DNA from: Kitasatospora purpeofusca
Lineage (GTDB): Bacteria > Actinomycetota > Actinomycetes > Streptomycetales > Streptomycetaceae
Assembly: GCF_000718025.1 (NCBI RefSeq)
Contig: NZ_JODS01000027.1
Location: 33,443 to 97,442, forward strand
Reading direction: 5' to 3'
DNA length: 64,000 nucleotides
Of this stretch, positions 32,329 through 40,704 are shown in pieces; position 1 is the stretch's first letter; each line of letters begins with the position of its first letter. The notes beneath the pieces were generated by a model. That model was given only the letters and a program-made list of their open reading frames with translations, was not told where the DNA came from and ran no database searches. Made by a program: the position numbers and the translations under genes.

Positions 32329-35300
32329 TCACTGCACCGGCCGCCCGTCGGCCGAGGCGCGGAGCGGGGCGGGAAGGTCCGCCGGGGTGACGGTGCGCGC
32401 ACGGGCGGAACCGGCGATCCGCAGCGCCAGCAGGTGCGCCCCGCGCGCCCCCAGCGAGCCGTCCTGTCCGGCCAGCTCCGCCGACACCTCGTCGCTGACG
32501 ACGAGACCCAGCGACTCCAGCCGCCGGACGGTCAGCGCGGCAAGCTCGGCGCCGGTGTACGGGGGCAGCGGCAGGTACTCCGCGAAGAAGCCCGCGAGAT
32601 CCGTCCGCGCCGCCAGCAGGCCCATCAGGAACGGCGCGCGCCCGGAGAGCACCAGGGCCGCGCCGTGCGCGTCCCGACCGGCCGCCCCGGCCGCCAACGC
32701 GTCCACCACCGCCGCCTGTTCGACGGCGGGCCGACGCTCGAACAGCGGGTCCGCCTCGACCAGCAGCACGCCGCCCGCGGCCCGCCGGAAGGCGTCCGCG
32801 ACGGGACTGCGCGGCTGCTCCGCCCACCGGGCGGGCACGGCCGACAGCCGCAACCGGTCCAGCGTGCCGAGCGGGACGAGGCCGAGCTCGGCCAGGGACC
32901 GGGCGTAGGCGGCGGCCAGGGCCCGCCGGCCGCTGCCGGGCGTACCCTCCAGGACGACGTCCGCCAGGCCGGCGGCGCCTTGTCCGGCCGCGGCCAGGGC
33001 GTCCAGCCGGGCCGCCAGCGCCTGCCGAACCGGGACCAGGCCGACCAGTCCTGCCAGGTGGCGGCCGGCCGCCGGTCGGGCTGCGGCTCCGGCCCCGGGG
33101 GCCGCCGCGGCGGCGGGGGACGGTGTCGAGGGGGCGTCCGCGGGCGATCGGTTCGCCTCGGCACGGACGGCTTCGGCACGGACGGCTTCGGGACGCACGG
33201 GCTCTCCGCGCACGGCGGTGACGTCGGCGGCCGTGAGCACGCTGAGCTCGCCGTCGTCCGCGGGCGGCCGGACGGCCAGCCTGGACGCCTGGTTGCTGAT
33301 CATCGACTCGAAGACCTGCCGGGCGACCCGACCGTTCCCGAAGGTCGGCCCCTTCGGGACGTCCTCGAAGTGGCGGGTCAACGCCTCCACCGCGCCGCCG
33401 GTCGGTTCGTAGCAGTGCTTGGCGCACAGGCCCCGGACGATGGTCACCAGCTCGCCCGGCGCGTAGTTGGGGAACTCCACCGTGCGCGAGAAGCGGGACG
33501 CCATCCCCGGGTTGGAGGCCAGGAACTGGTCCATCTGCTCGGAGTAGCCCGCCACGATGACGACGATCTCGTCACGGTGGTCCTCCATCAGCTTCATCAG
33601 CGTCTCCACCGCCTCCTGCCCGAAGTCCGGCCCGGTGCCTCGGGACTGATTGGTCAAGGTGTAGGCCTCGTCGACGAAGAGCACCCCGCCGAGCGCCCTG
33701 GTGAAGACCTCCGTGGTCTTGATGGCGGTGCCGCCGATGATCTGGGCGACCAGGTCGGCGCGGGCCACCTCCACGATGTGGCCCTGGCCGAGGATGCCCA
33801 GCTCGGCGAGGACGGCGCCGTAGAGCCGGGCCACGGTGGTCTTGCCGGTGCCGGGCGGACCGGCGAACACCAGGTGCCGGCTCATCGGGGGCATCGGCAG
33901 GCCCATCTCGCTGCGCCGCTTGGTCATCCGGTTGAGGTTGATCAGCCCGGTGACCTCCCGCTTGACGCTCTCCAGGCCGACCAGCGCGTCCAGTTCGGCC
34001 AGCGGCCCGGTCCCGCCGTGCGCGGGCGGGCCGTCCGCCGCCGGGCCGGGCTCCGAGCCGGTGGAGGCCCCGGCCCGCGCGGCGGCGCCGTCGTGCGCTC
34101 CGCCCGTGTCCCGGGCCGCCGCACCCCGGACCGCCGGGTCCTGGCCCGCATTCTCCTGGACGTCGCAGTCGTGGAGGCGCACGGAGCCCGCCGGACCGGC
34201 GCACCGCACCCCGCCGCCCGCGTTCTCCACGACCGCGCAGTTGCCGAGGTCGGCCCTGGCACCCGCCCGGACGTCGACGCCGTAGCCGCGGGCCCCGCTG
34301 ACCCGGCACCCCACCGCGGTGAACGAGCCGCCGGCCAGCACCCGCACGCCCTCGGCACCCGAGCCGGTGAACTCGCTCTCATGGGCGGTCAGTTCGCCGT
34401 CCTCGCCGACGACCGCCGGGCAGCCGTCCAACAGCGAGGCGGTGACCCGGACGCTCGCCCCCGCCGCCACTCCCAGGCCCCGGCCCGGGCCGGTGGTGGT
34501 GATCCGCGCACCGGTCAGCAGGCCGGTGGCGCGGCCCGTCAGCTCGACGGCCGTCCCGCCGGCCAGGGTGATCGCCGCCGCCCGCAGCGACACCTCCGCA
34601 CCGCCGTCGGCCCGGACGCCGTGACCGGCCGCCCCGGTGACGGTCAGCCGGTCGAGCTCCCCGCCGGCCCCGTCCGTGACCAGGACGGCGGTGGTGGCGG
34701 CGTCCCGCACGGTCAGCCCGTCGGCCACGACGGCGCTGCCGGGGCCGCTCACCCGGAGCCCGACCGGCGTCCCGGTGATCTCGCAGTCCCGGAGCACCGG
34801 CCGCCCGCCGCCGGTCACCTCCACCCCGCTGCCCGCCGCCCCGGTGACCGTGCAGCGGCGCAGCACCGGCGCCGCACCCTCCGCGACGTGCACCGCCTGC
34901 CCGGCCGAGCCGGAGAGGACGCAGTCGGTCAGGGTGGTCTCTCCCCGGCTGGTGAGGTAGGCGTCGACAGCGGCGCTGCCGCTCACCGTCACCCGGTGCA
35001 GGGCCGCCCGGCCCTCCTGCTCCACGGCGAGGCCCGGTTTCCCGCTGCCGGTGATCCTGACGCCCTCGGCCAGCACCGACCCGCTGCCGTTGACACAGAT
35101 CCCGTTGCCCCGCGGCCGGTCCAGTCGGCAGTCCCGGACCTCCAGCCGGCCGCGCTCGGCGACCACCACCGCCGAGGAGCCGGCGTCCGTCACCTCGGTC
35201 TCCTCCAGGACACTCGCCGCGGTGGAGGTGACGACCACCCCGGCACCGTACGGGTTGACCACCCGGCAGCCGCGCGCCGCGAGGGTGGCGTCCTGACGCA

Positions 35301-35652
35301 CCAGCACGGCGGCCCACGCGTCCCCGGTGATCCGGCAGCCGTCGAGCGCGGACTGCCCGCGGCGGAGGTCCAGGACGGGAGCCTGCCGGTCGTCACCGGA
35401 GAGCACGAGGCCGGACAGCTGCACCGCCTCGGCGTCCACGACCACGGTGCTGCCGGCGGCGGCGTGCACCTCGACGCTCCCGGCATCCCCGGCCGCGGCC
35501 ACGGTGACCGGGCGCGTGATGCCGAGCGCCTCCTCGTATCGGCCCGGCGCGACGGTGATCAGCGCGCCCTCGGGGGCCTCGGCGAGGGCGCCGGAGATCG
35601 AGCGGTGGGCGCCCGGGCGGTGCGGGGAGACGAGCAGCACCTGCCTGCTCAC
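32329..35652 (-). CDS. Right-handed beta-helix / AAA+ ATPase fusion (EccA/CbxX-like)
   Basis: This 1107-residue protein is coupled to the upstream gene by a GTGA overlap. Residues 1-500 are a right-handed parallel beta-helix built from about twenty short repeats of the kind VLRRCTVTGAAGSGVEVTGG. A CbxX/CfqX-type AAA+ module follows, with Walker A GPPGTGKTT (Lys604) and Walker B GGVLFVDEAYTL, as in the T7 component EccA. A second AAA-like module (about 880-1100) is degenerate: EGTPGSGRRAL lacks the Walker Lys and GGVLLVEADPL lacks the Asp. EccA acts in the cytoplasm on T7 substrates. The beta-helix may bind substrates; that is inference. Confidence 0.85.
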   Translation of the reverse strand: MSRQVLLVSPHRPGAHRSISGALAEAPEGALITVAPGRYEEALGITRPVTVAAAGDAGSVEVHAAAGSTVVVDAEAVQLSGLVLSGDDRQAPVLDLRRGQSALDGCRITGDAWAAVLVRQDATLAARGCRVVNPYGAGVVVTSTAASVLEETEVTDAGSSAVVVAERGRLEVRDCRLDRPRGNGICVNGSGSVLAEGVRITGSGKPGLAVEQEGRAALHRVTVSGSAAVDAYLTSRGETTLTDCVLSGSAGQAVHVAEGAAPVLRRCTVTGAAGSGVEVTGGGRPVLRDCEITGTPVGLRVSGPGSAVVADGLTVRDAATTAVLVTDGAGGELDRLTVTGAAGHGVRADGGAEVSLRAAAITLAGGTAVELTGRATGLLTGARITTTGPGRGLGVAAGASVRVTASLLDGCPAVVGEDGELTAHESEFTGSGAEGVRVLAGGSFTAVGCRVSGARGYGVDVRAGARADLGNCAVVENAGGGVRCAGPAGSVRLHDCDVQENAGQDPAVRGAAARDTGGAHDGAAARAGASTGSEPGPAADGPPAHGGTGPLAELDALVGLESVKREVTGLINLNRMTKRRSEMGLPMPPMSRHLVFAGPPGTGKTTVARLYGAVLAELGILGQGHIVEVARADLVAQIIGGTAIKTTEVFTRALGGVLFVDEAYTLTNQSRGTGPDFGQEAVETLMKLMEDHRDEIVVIVAGYSEQMDQFLASNPGMASRFSRTVEFPNYAPGELVTIVRGLCAKHCYEPTGGAVEALTRHFEDVPKGPTFGNGRVARQVFESMISNQASRLAVRPPADDGELSVLTAADVTAVRGEPVRPEAVRAEAVRAEANRSPADAPSTPSPAAAAAPGAGAAARPAAGRHLAGLVGLVPVRQALAARLDALAAAGQGAAGLADVVLEGTPGSGRRALAAAYARSLAELGLVPLGTLDRLRLSAVPARWAEQPRSPVADAFRRAAGGVLLVEADPLFERRPAVEQAAVVDALAAGAAGRDAHGAALVLSGRAPFLMGLLAARTDLAGFFAEYLPLPPYTGAELAALTVRRLESLGLVVSDEVSAELAGQDGSLGARGAHLLALRIAGSARARTVTPADLPAPLRASADGRPVQ

Positions 35653-37964
35653 AGGCCGGCTCCTTCGGTACGGGGGGCGGGTGTCCGGGCGCCGGACGGC
35701 GGGGGAACGGAGGTGCGGGCAATGGACGGCGGGGGAACGGTCGTGCGGGGAACGGACGGCGGGGGAACGGTCGTGCGGGGAACGGACGGCGGGGGAACGG
35801 ACTGCGGGGGAACGGGCATCAGCCCGGGCGGGTCGGCGCCGTCGACGGTCTCGTCCGTCCCGGCCGCCGCCAGTGCGGCCGGGATCCGTTCCAGACCGGC
35901 CAGCGCCATCGCGTCCAGCTTCACCGGCCGCAGATCCACCCGGCCGTCGGCGGCGATCTCGGACGGCGAGAGCTCGCGCAGCATGACCGTCCGGCCGTCC
36001 ACCCGCAGCACCTTGAAGCCGGTGCCCGGCAGGAAGAGCACCCGGTCGGGCACGGCCGGGTCCAGTATGGCCGTCCGCCGGGCCGTCATCGACCAGACCA
36101 GCACGTCCGTCCCGTCCGGGGGCCCGGCGTGGAGGGTGGTGCGGGCGTGGCAGAAGGCCCACTCGGTGAGCAGCCCGCCCTCGCGGTAGAGCGCACGCTC
36201 CGCCTCGGCCAGCCCACTCCGGAGCAGGACCGGCCCGCGGTACGAGGGCAGTCTGCGCAGCCCGGCCGCCACGCACCGGGCCAGCGGCACGTGCGGACCC
36301 GGGTCGGCGCTCCGGACCGCGGCGTCCGCCCGGCGGCTGTCCCCGGACAGGTAGAGCCGGACGGAGACCAGCTCGGTGAGCGCGGCTGCCGCCTCGGCGC
36401 GGTCCGTACCGCGCAGGCCCGGGGACTCCGACATCACCCGGGAGACCGATCCGGCGATCGCGTTGAACTGCTCGCTGAAGGTGCGGCGCACCCAGCCGCG
36501 CTCCTGCTCGATTCCCCGCTCGGGCGGGACGGCGCAGGCCGCGGCCCCGGGGACGGGCTGCACCCGCGCGCGCAGACCGTCCGACGCCGGGACGGCGGCG
36601 GACGCGGCAGGGGCACCGGGCACAGCGGGCGCTGCGGGAGCGGCCGGGGACGGCGAGGGGGACGGCGCCGGATCCGGCACGGTCTCCGGTGCGGGAGGGG
36701 GCGGCGGTCCTCCGGACTCCAGCCGGAACCCCGGGACGGACGCCGGGGCCGGGGCGGGCGTCGCGGGGGCGGGCGCGTCGGGGCTCGGTTCGACGGGACC
36801 GACCGCGGTGGGCTCGGGCGCGGTCGGCTCGGGCACCAGGGGCCCGGGCGGAACCGGGCTGCTCGGAACGGACGCGACAGGTCCTGGCTCGGCCGTGGTC
36901 GGCCCGGGCGGGGCCGGCGGACGGACGGCCACCGGCCGGGGCGTCGCCGCTCCGGCCACCGCCACGGCCACGGCCACCGCGCCGACGTCGGCCGACGGCC
37001 TCGGACCGCCGGCCACGACCGGCGGTGCCGGCTCCTGTACCCGCGTCTCCGGCTGCACCCGTACCGGCGCCTGCGACTGCGACTGCGCCGGGAGGTGCAC
37101 CACCGCGTGCCGGTCCTGCCCGTACCACGGCGCGCCGAGCACCCGGGCCGCGTCCGGCGAACCCGCACCCGGCACCGCGACCGGCAGCGCCGGGTACCGC
37201 ACCACCCGGTGCCCCAGCGCGTCGGCGAGCGCCTGCCCGGGCTCGGCCGTCCCCGGTGCCTCCAGGGTGCCGTGCAGCACGAACCTGACCGCCGGCCGGG
37301 CGCTGGGCAGTACCGTGCCCCAGAACCGCGCCACCGCGTCCAGGGCGACCGCGGGGGCGCCGGGGCTGCCGATCACGACGAGCAGCAGGTCGAGGTCGGC
37401 CGGGACCGCCTCGACCAACCGCCGCCGGTGGGCGGCCGGGGGCTCCTCGCGCGTGCTGCGCACCCAGACACCGCTCGGCAGGGGTTCGGCGACGGTGTCC
37501 GGCCCGAACGGCAGAGGAGCGGCCGGGCTGGTGAACTCCCAGACCGGCTTGGGGAAGCGCCGCGAGTCCCGCTCCGCCGCACGGCCGGGGGTGAAGCGCA
37601 GCCACCCCTCGCCGCGGTCCGCGGGGACGAAGAGGCCGCCGCTGACCGTAGGCGTCGGCTCGCCGTCGGCCGCGAGGACCTCGCGGCCGAGCCGCTCGGC
37701 GATCAGGGCACCGGCCCGGCGGATCTCCTCGCGGGGGCCGCGGCCGAAGACCAGGCGCAGGCTGCGGTAGCGGGCGGGCGCCAGCAGGCGGGCCACCGCC
37801 TGCCATTCGCGCTCGACGGCGGCCGCGGGCAGGTCGAGGACGACCAGGGTGTGCCGGTCATCGGTGGCGAGGCGGCGGGCGAACTCCACGGCCCGGTGGT
37901 CGGGTTCGCCCTTGGGGTGGATGAGGAGGGTGCCGCCGCCGGCGGCGCGCAGGCGCAGTCTCAC
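35649..37964 (-). CDS. Pro-rich T7 operon protein with ADP-ribosyltransferase-like C-terminus
   Basis: This 771-residue protein starts at GTG with GGGGGAG upstream. The N-terminal 270 residues are a globular alpha/beta region (LLIHPKGEPDHRAVEFARRL). About 290-500 is Pro/Ala/Val-rich linker. About 500-720 resembles ADP-ribosyltransferase folds: an Arg-containing YRGPVLLRSGL strand, VLVWSMTARRTAIL in place of the STS strand, and a FLPGTGFKVLRV strand. I see no clear ExE, so activity is doubtful. The C-terminal tail is a tandem VPPPSxxRT repeat. Related proteins occur in streptomycete T7 loci next to EccB; the role is unknown. Confidence 0.65.
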   Translation of the reverse strand: MRLRLRAAGGGTLLIHPKGEPDHRAVEFARRLATDDRHTLVVLDLPAAAVEREWQAVARLLAPARYRSLRLVFGRGPREEIRRAGALIAERLGREVLAADGEPTPTVSGGLFVPADRGEGWLRFTPGRAAERDSRRFPKPVWEFTSPAAPLPFGPDTVAEPLPSGVWVRSTREEPPAAHRRRLVEAVPADLDLLLVVIGSPGAPAVALDAVARFWGTVLPSARPAVRFVLHGTLEAPGTAEPGQALADALGHRVVRYPALPVAVPGAGSPDAARVLGAPWYGQDRHAVVHLPAQSQSQAPVRVQPETRVQEPAPPVVAGGPRPSADVGAVAVAVAVAGAATPRPVAVRPPAPPGPTTAEPGPVASVPSSPVPPGPLVPEPTAPEPTAVGPVEPSPDAPAPATPAPAPASVPGFRLESGGPPPPPAPETVPDPAPSPSPSPAAPAAPAVPGAPAASAAVPASDGLRARVQPVPGAAACAVPPERGIEQERGWVRRTFSEQFNAIAGSVSRVMSESPGLRGTDRAEAAAALTELVSVRLYLSGDSRRADAAVRSADPGPHVPLARCVAAGLRRLPSYRGPVLLRSGLAEAERALYREGGLLTEWAFCHARTTLHAGPPDGTDVLVWSMTARRTAILDPAVPDRVLFLPGTGFKVLRVDGRTVMLRELSPSEIAADGRVDLRPVKLDAMALAGLERIPAALAAAGTDETVDGADPPGLMPVPPQSVPPPSVPRTTVPPPSVPRTTVPPPSIARTSVPPPSGARTPAPRTEGAGL
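35701..35815. repeat. 30-bp tandem repeat in the 3' end of the Pro-rich gene
   Basis: Units begin at 35701, 35731 and 35761, with a partial unit from 35791. They encode a VPPPSxxRT-type decapeptide in tandem. The second and third units are identical, suggesting recent expansion. The 30-bp length keeps the frame. Confidence 0.9.
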
Positions 37965-37977
37965 GGCCGCTCCCCCG

Positions 37978-39294
37978 TCACCGTCGCGCCGCGGCGCGGC
38001 TGAGGGCGGGGCCCTCGGGCAGCAGCGCGAGGACGTCGGCGGGCAGGACGAGGGGGTGGTGGGAGTCGCCGAGGCCGAGCGCGCGGGCGGCGTCGCCGTC
38101 GGCGATCGGGTAGCGCGCGCCCTGCTCGGTGAGCAGGTACTGCTGCCCGCCGCCCGGGGCGGTGGCGAGGGCGCCGGTGCCGGGCGGCATGACGACGGGC
38201 CGTTCGGCGGCGGGAGCGAGCACGAGGCGCTTGTCGTCGCCGGGTCCGGTGCGCAGGCAGAGCTGCCCGGCGGCGGGGGCGCGCAGGCCGATGACCGCGG
38301 GGAGCCGGGTGAGCAGGCCGCGCTCGGCGGAGACCGGGGCCGCCGCGACATCCGCCTGGGTGACGGTCAGCGGGGCCGGGGTGCCGGGCACGGCGGCGAG
38401 CAGGGCGTACTCGGTCGCGCCGACGGGGGCGAGGCCGTCGGCGCGCTGGAGGTAGTGGTGGGCGTCGGTGCCGGTGCCGGTGCGGAACAGCTGGCCGGTC
38501 ACGGTGGTCCGGCCGGCGACGGTACCGGCCGGGCTCCCGGTGCCGGGCAGCACGCCGGGGGCGAGCGGCGTGCCGGTGGGCACGGCGGCGAGCCATTCGG
38601 CAGGGGCGGCGAGGGCGGGGCGGTCGTCGAGGCCGAGGGCGACCAGCGCGGAGTCGGCGGGGACGGGGTACTTGGTGTCGTGCAGCAGCAGGTAGCGGGC
38701 GCCGTCCGGACCGGTGGCCAGGGCCGCCCGGTCGGCGGGCAGCGGGGCCAGCACGTCCGCGGCGGGCCCGAACACGAGGGTCTGACCAGCGCCGCCCGCC
38801 GTGCCCGGCCCGCCCGTGCCGGGAGGGGTGCCCGTCCTCAGGCAGCGGGCCCAGGCACCGGTGAGCAGCCCCGAGGCTGCCGGCACCGTGTCGGGGGCGT
38901 CCGGGATGCCGATCGGGATCCCACGCGGGGTGCCGGCCAGGGTCTTGGCGGGGACGGCCTCGGGTGCGGCCGGGCCGCCGGCGAGGAGCAGGGCCGAGGC
39001 CCGGTTGCGGGCCGGGCGCAGCTCGCCGTCCAGGTAGACGTAGCGGTTGCCGGTCTCCCTCTCCACCAGGACGGTGCCGTTCTTGCGCCACGCGGTGCTG
39101 GGCGCCGGTGCGAGGAGGCCGTATCCGGCCGCTCCGCCGCAGAGCAGCACGGCGACGCCCGCGCCGAGGACGGTGCCGAGCGCGGAGCGGCGGGTGGGGC
39201 TGTCGCCCTGGCCCGGGTCTCCCCCGACGAGGGCGGAGGCGAGTCGGCCCATCGCGAACCGGTGGGACTGGACGTGGTCGCGTCGTGTCTGCAT
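37978..39294 (-). CDS. eccB: Type VII secretion membrane protein EccB
   Basis: This 438-residue protein has the characteristic EccB start (MQTRRDHVQSHRFAMGRLASAL), one transmembrane helix at about residues 38-62 (ALGTVLGAGVAVLLCGGAAG), and a periplasm-side repeat domain with recurrent GxxYLL/LVLPADVLALLP units. EccB is a core component of the ESX membrane complex with EccC and EccD. GGAGAA upstream supports the ATG. It lies 12 nt after eccD. Confidence 0.95.
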   Translation of the reverse strand: MQTRRDHVQSHRFAMGRLASALVGGDPGQGDSPTRRSALGTVLGAGVAVLLCGGAAGYGLLAPAPSTAWRKNGTVLVERETGNRYVYLDGELRPARNRASALLLAGGPAAPEAVPAKTLAGTPRGIPIGIPDAPDTVPAASGLLTGAWARCLRTGTPPGTGGPGTAGGAGQTLVFGPAADVLAPLPADRAALATGPDGARYLLLHDTKYPVPADSALVALGLDDRPALAAPAEWLAAVPTGTPLAPGVLPGTGSPAGTVAGRTTVTGQLFRTGTGTDAHHYLQRADGLAPVGATEYALLAAVPGTPAPLTVTQADVAAAPVSAERGLLTRLPAVIGLRAPAAGQLCLRTGPGDDKRLVLAPAAERPVVMPPGTGALATAPGGGQQYLLTEQGARYPIADGDAARALGLGDSHHPLVLPADVLALLPEGPALSRAAARR

Positions 39295-39306
39295 GCCCGT
39301 TCTCCT

Positions 39307-40704
39307 CTAACCGGCCAGCGCGCGAAGGCGGGTGTACGCGCCGAGGACCTGGAGCAGCAGCGGCAGCAGTGCGATCGCGGTGGCGGTCTCGGCGAGGTCG
39401 CCGAGGTGTCCCCAGATCGGCAGCAGCCGCGCCTGCGGCAGCCGCCCGGCGGCGAACAGCAGCAGGACGGCGGCGGCGAGCAGCAGCGTGGCGGCCGCCG
39501 CCGCCCCGGCGGGCCCGGTGGGGGCGACGCGAAGGACGAGGAGCAGCGCCGGCGGGTAGGCGCCGGCGAGCAGTGCGGGGATCCGCTGGAGGGTGCCGTC
39601 AGTGTTGCGGGCGCGCAGCAGCACGGCCGCGCCGAGGGTGAGCGGCAACAGCCACCCGGTCCAGCCGTCGTCGAGGAGGACGAGCAGGGTGACGGAGGCG
39701 CTCTGCACGAGCGCGGAGGCCGCGGCGATGCTGTCGAGGCAGGCGGTGGCGACGGTGACCCGGCGGGCCAGCCGGTCGTCGGGCTCGGGGTCGAGGTCCC
39801 GCTGGAGTTCCTCGGCGTCGTGCGGCAGGTGGGGCACGCGCAGGCGCGCGGCGCGCAGGGCGAGGCGCGGCGCCAGGTGGCCGAGGACGAAGGACGCCAC
39901 GGCGAGCAGGGCGGCGGCCCGAGCCGGGTCCGTCCAGCCGGCCCGGACCAGGACGGCACCGCTGGCGGCGGCGACGGCGGTGAGCACGGCCGTGCCCGGG
40001 ACGGCCAGCGGCAGGGCGCCGACGCCGAGCAGCAGGGCGGCGAGCGCCACGACGCCGGCGGCGGCGGCCGGAACGCCGACGGCGGCGTCCGGAGGGTGTC
40101 CGGGGCCGGGGGCGGCACGCAGGGTGAGCCCGGCCAGCGCGGCGAGGAGGAGCGCGCCGGTGCCCGCGAGCAGGACGCCGCCCCGGAGGGCGCCGGTGCG
40201 GGCGGCGACGGCGCAGCAGACGGCGAGGACGGCGGCGCCGGCGGCGCAGCGGGCGGCCGTGGCCGGGCCCGCGCCAGCGGTGAGCAGGGCGGCGGCGAGG
40301 GCGGCGAGGGCGGTGCCGGCCAGGAGCAGGGCGAGGGCGCGGGTGAGGCCGGGGTGCCAGCGGCCGGGGCCGCGGCCGACGCGGTCGGCGACGCCGTCGG
40401 CGATGTCGTCGAAGTGCAGGGCGGGCAGCGGGTCCTCGGCGGGGCGCAGCCGCAGCACGTCGCCGTGGCGCAGGCCGGCGGTGGCCGGGGTGGCCTCGGG
40501 GTCGAGGGGGTCCTCGCCGAGGCGTTGCAGGACCCAGGCGGGGGTGGCCCGGTCAGGGGTGGCGGGGAGGTCCCGGGTCAGGACCGGCAGCAGGGCCGCG
40601 ACGGTGGTGGTGACCGGGACGGCGAGGTCGGCCCGGCCGGCGGGGCCGTCGACGGTGATGCGGCAGACCTCGGTGGTCTCCACCGGGGGCGGTGCGGTGG
40701 TCAT
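39307..40704 (-). CDS. eccD: Type VII secretion integral membrane protein EccD
   Basis: This 465-residue protein has an N-terminal ubiquitin-like domain of about 95 residues (CRITVDGPAGRADLAVPVTT ... LRHGDVLRLRPAED) followed by about eleven hydrophobic helices, as in the family. It forms the channel-like part of the ESX core. Its ATG overlaps the eccC stop (ATGA), so translation is coupled. Confidence 0.95.
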   Translation of the reverse strand: MTTAPPPVETTEVCRITVDGPAGRADLAVPVTTTVAALLPVLTRDLPATPDRATPAWVLQRLGEDPLDPEATPATAGLRHGDVLRLRPAEDPLPALHFDDIADGVADRVGRGPGRWHPGLTRALALLLAGTALAALAAALLTAGAGPATAARCAAGAAVLAVCCAVAARTGALRGGVLLAGTGALLLAALAGLTLRAAPGPGHPPDAAVGVPAAAAGVVALAALLLGVGALPLAVPGTAVLTAVAAASGAVLVRAGWTDPARAAALLAVASFVLGHLAPRLALRAARLRVPHLPHDAEELQRDLDPEPDDRLARRVTVATACLDSIAAASALVQSASVTLLVLLDDGWTGWLLPLTLGAAVLLRARNTDGTLQRIPALLAGAYPPALLLVLRVAPTGPAGAAAAATLLLAAAVLLLFAAGRLPQARLLPIWGHLGDLAETATAIALLPLLLQVLGAYTRLRALAG

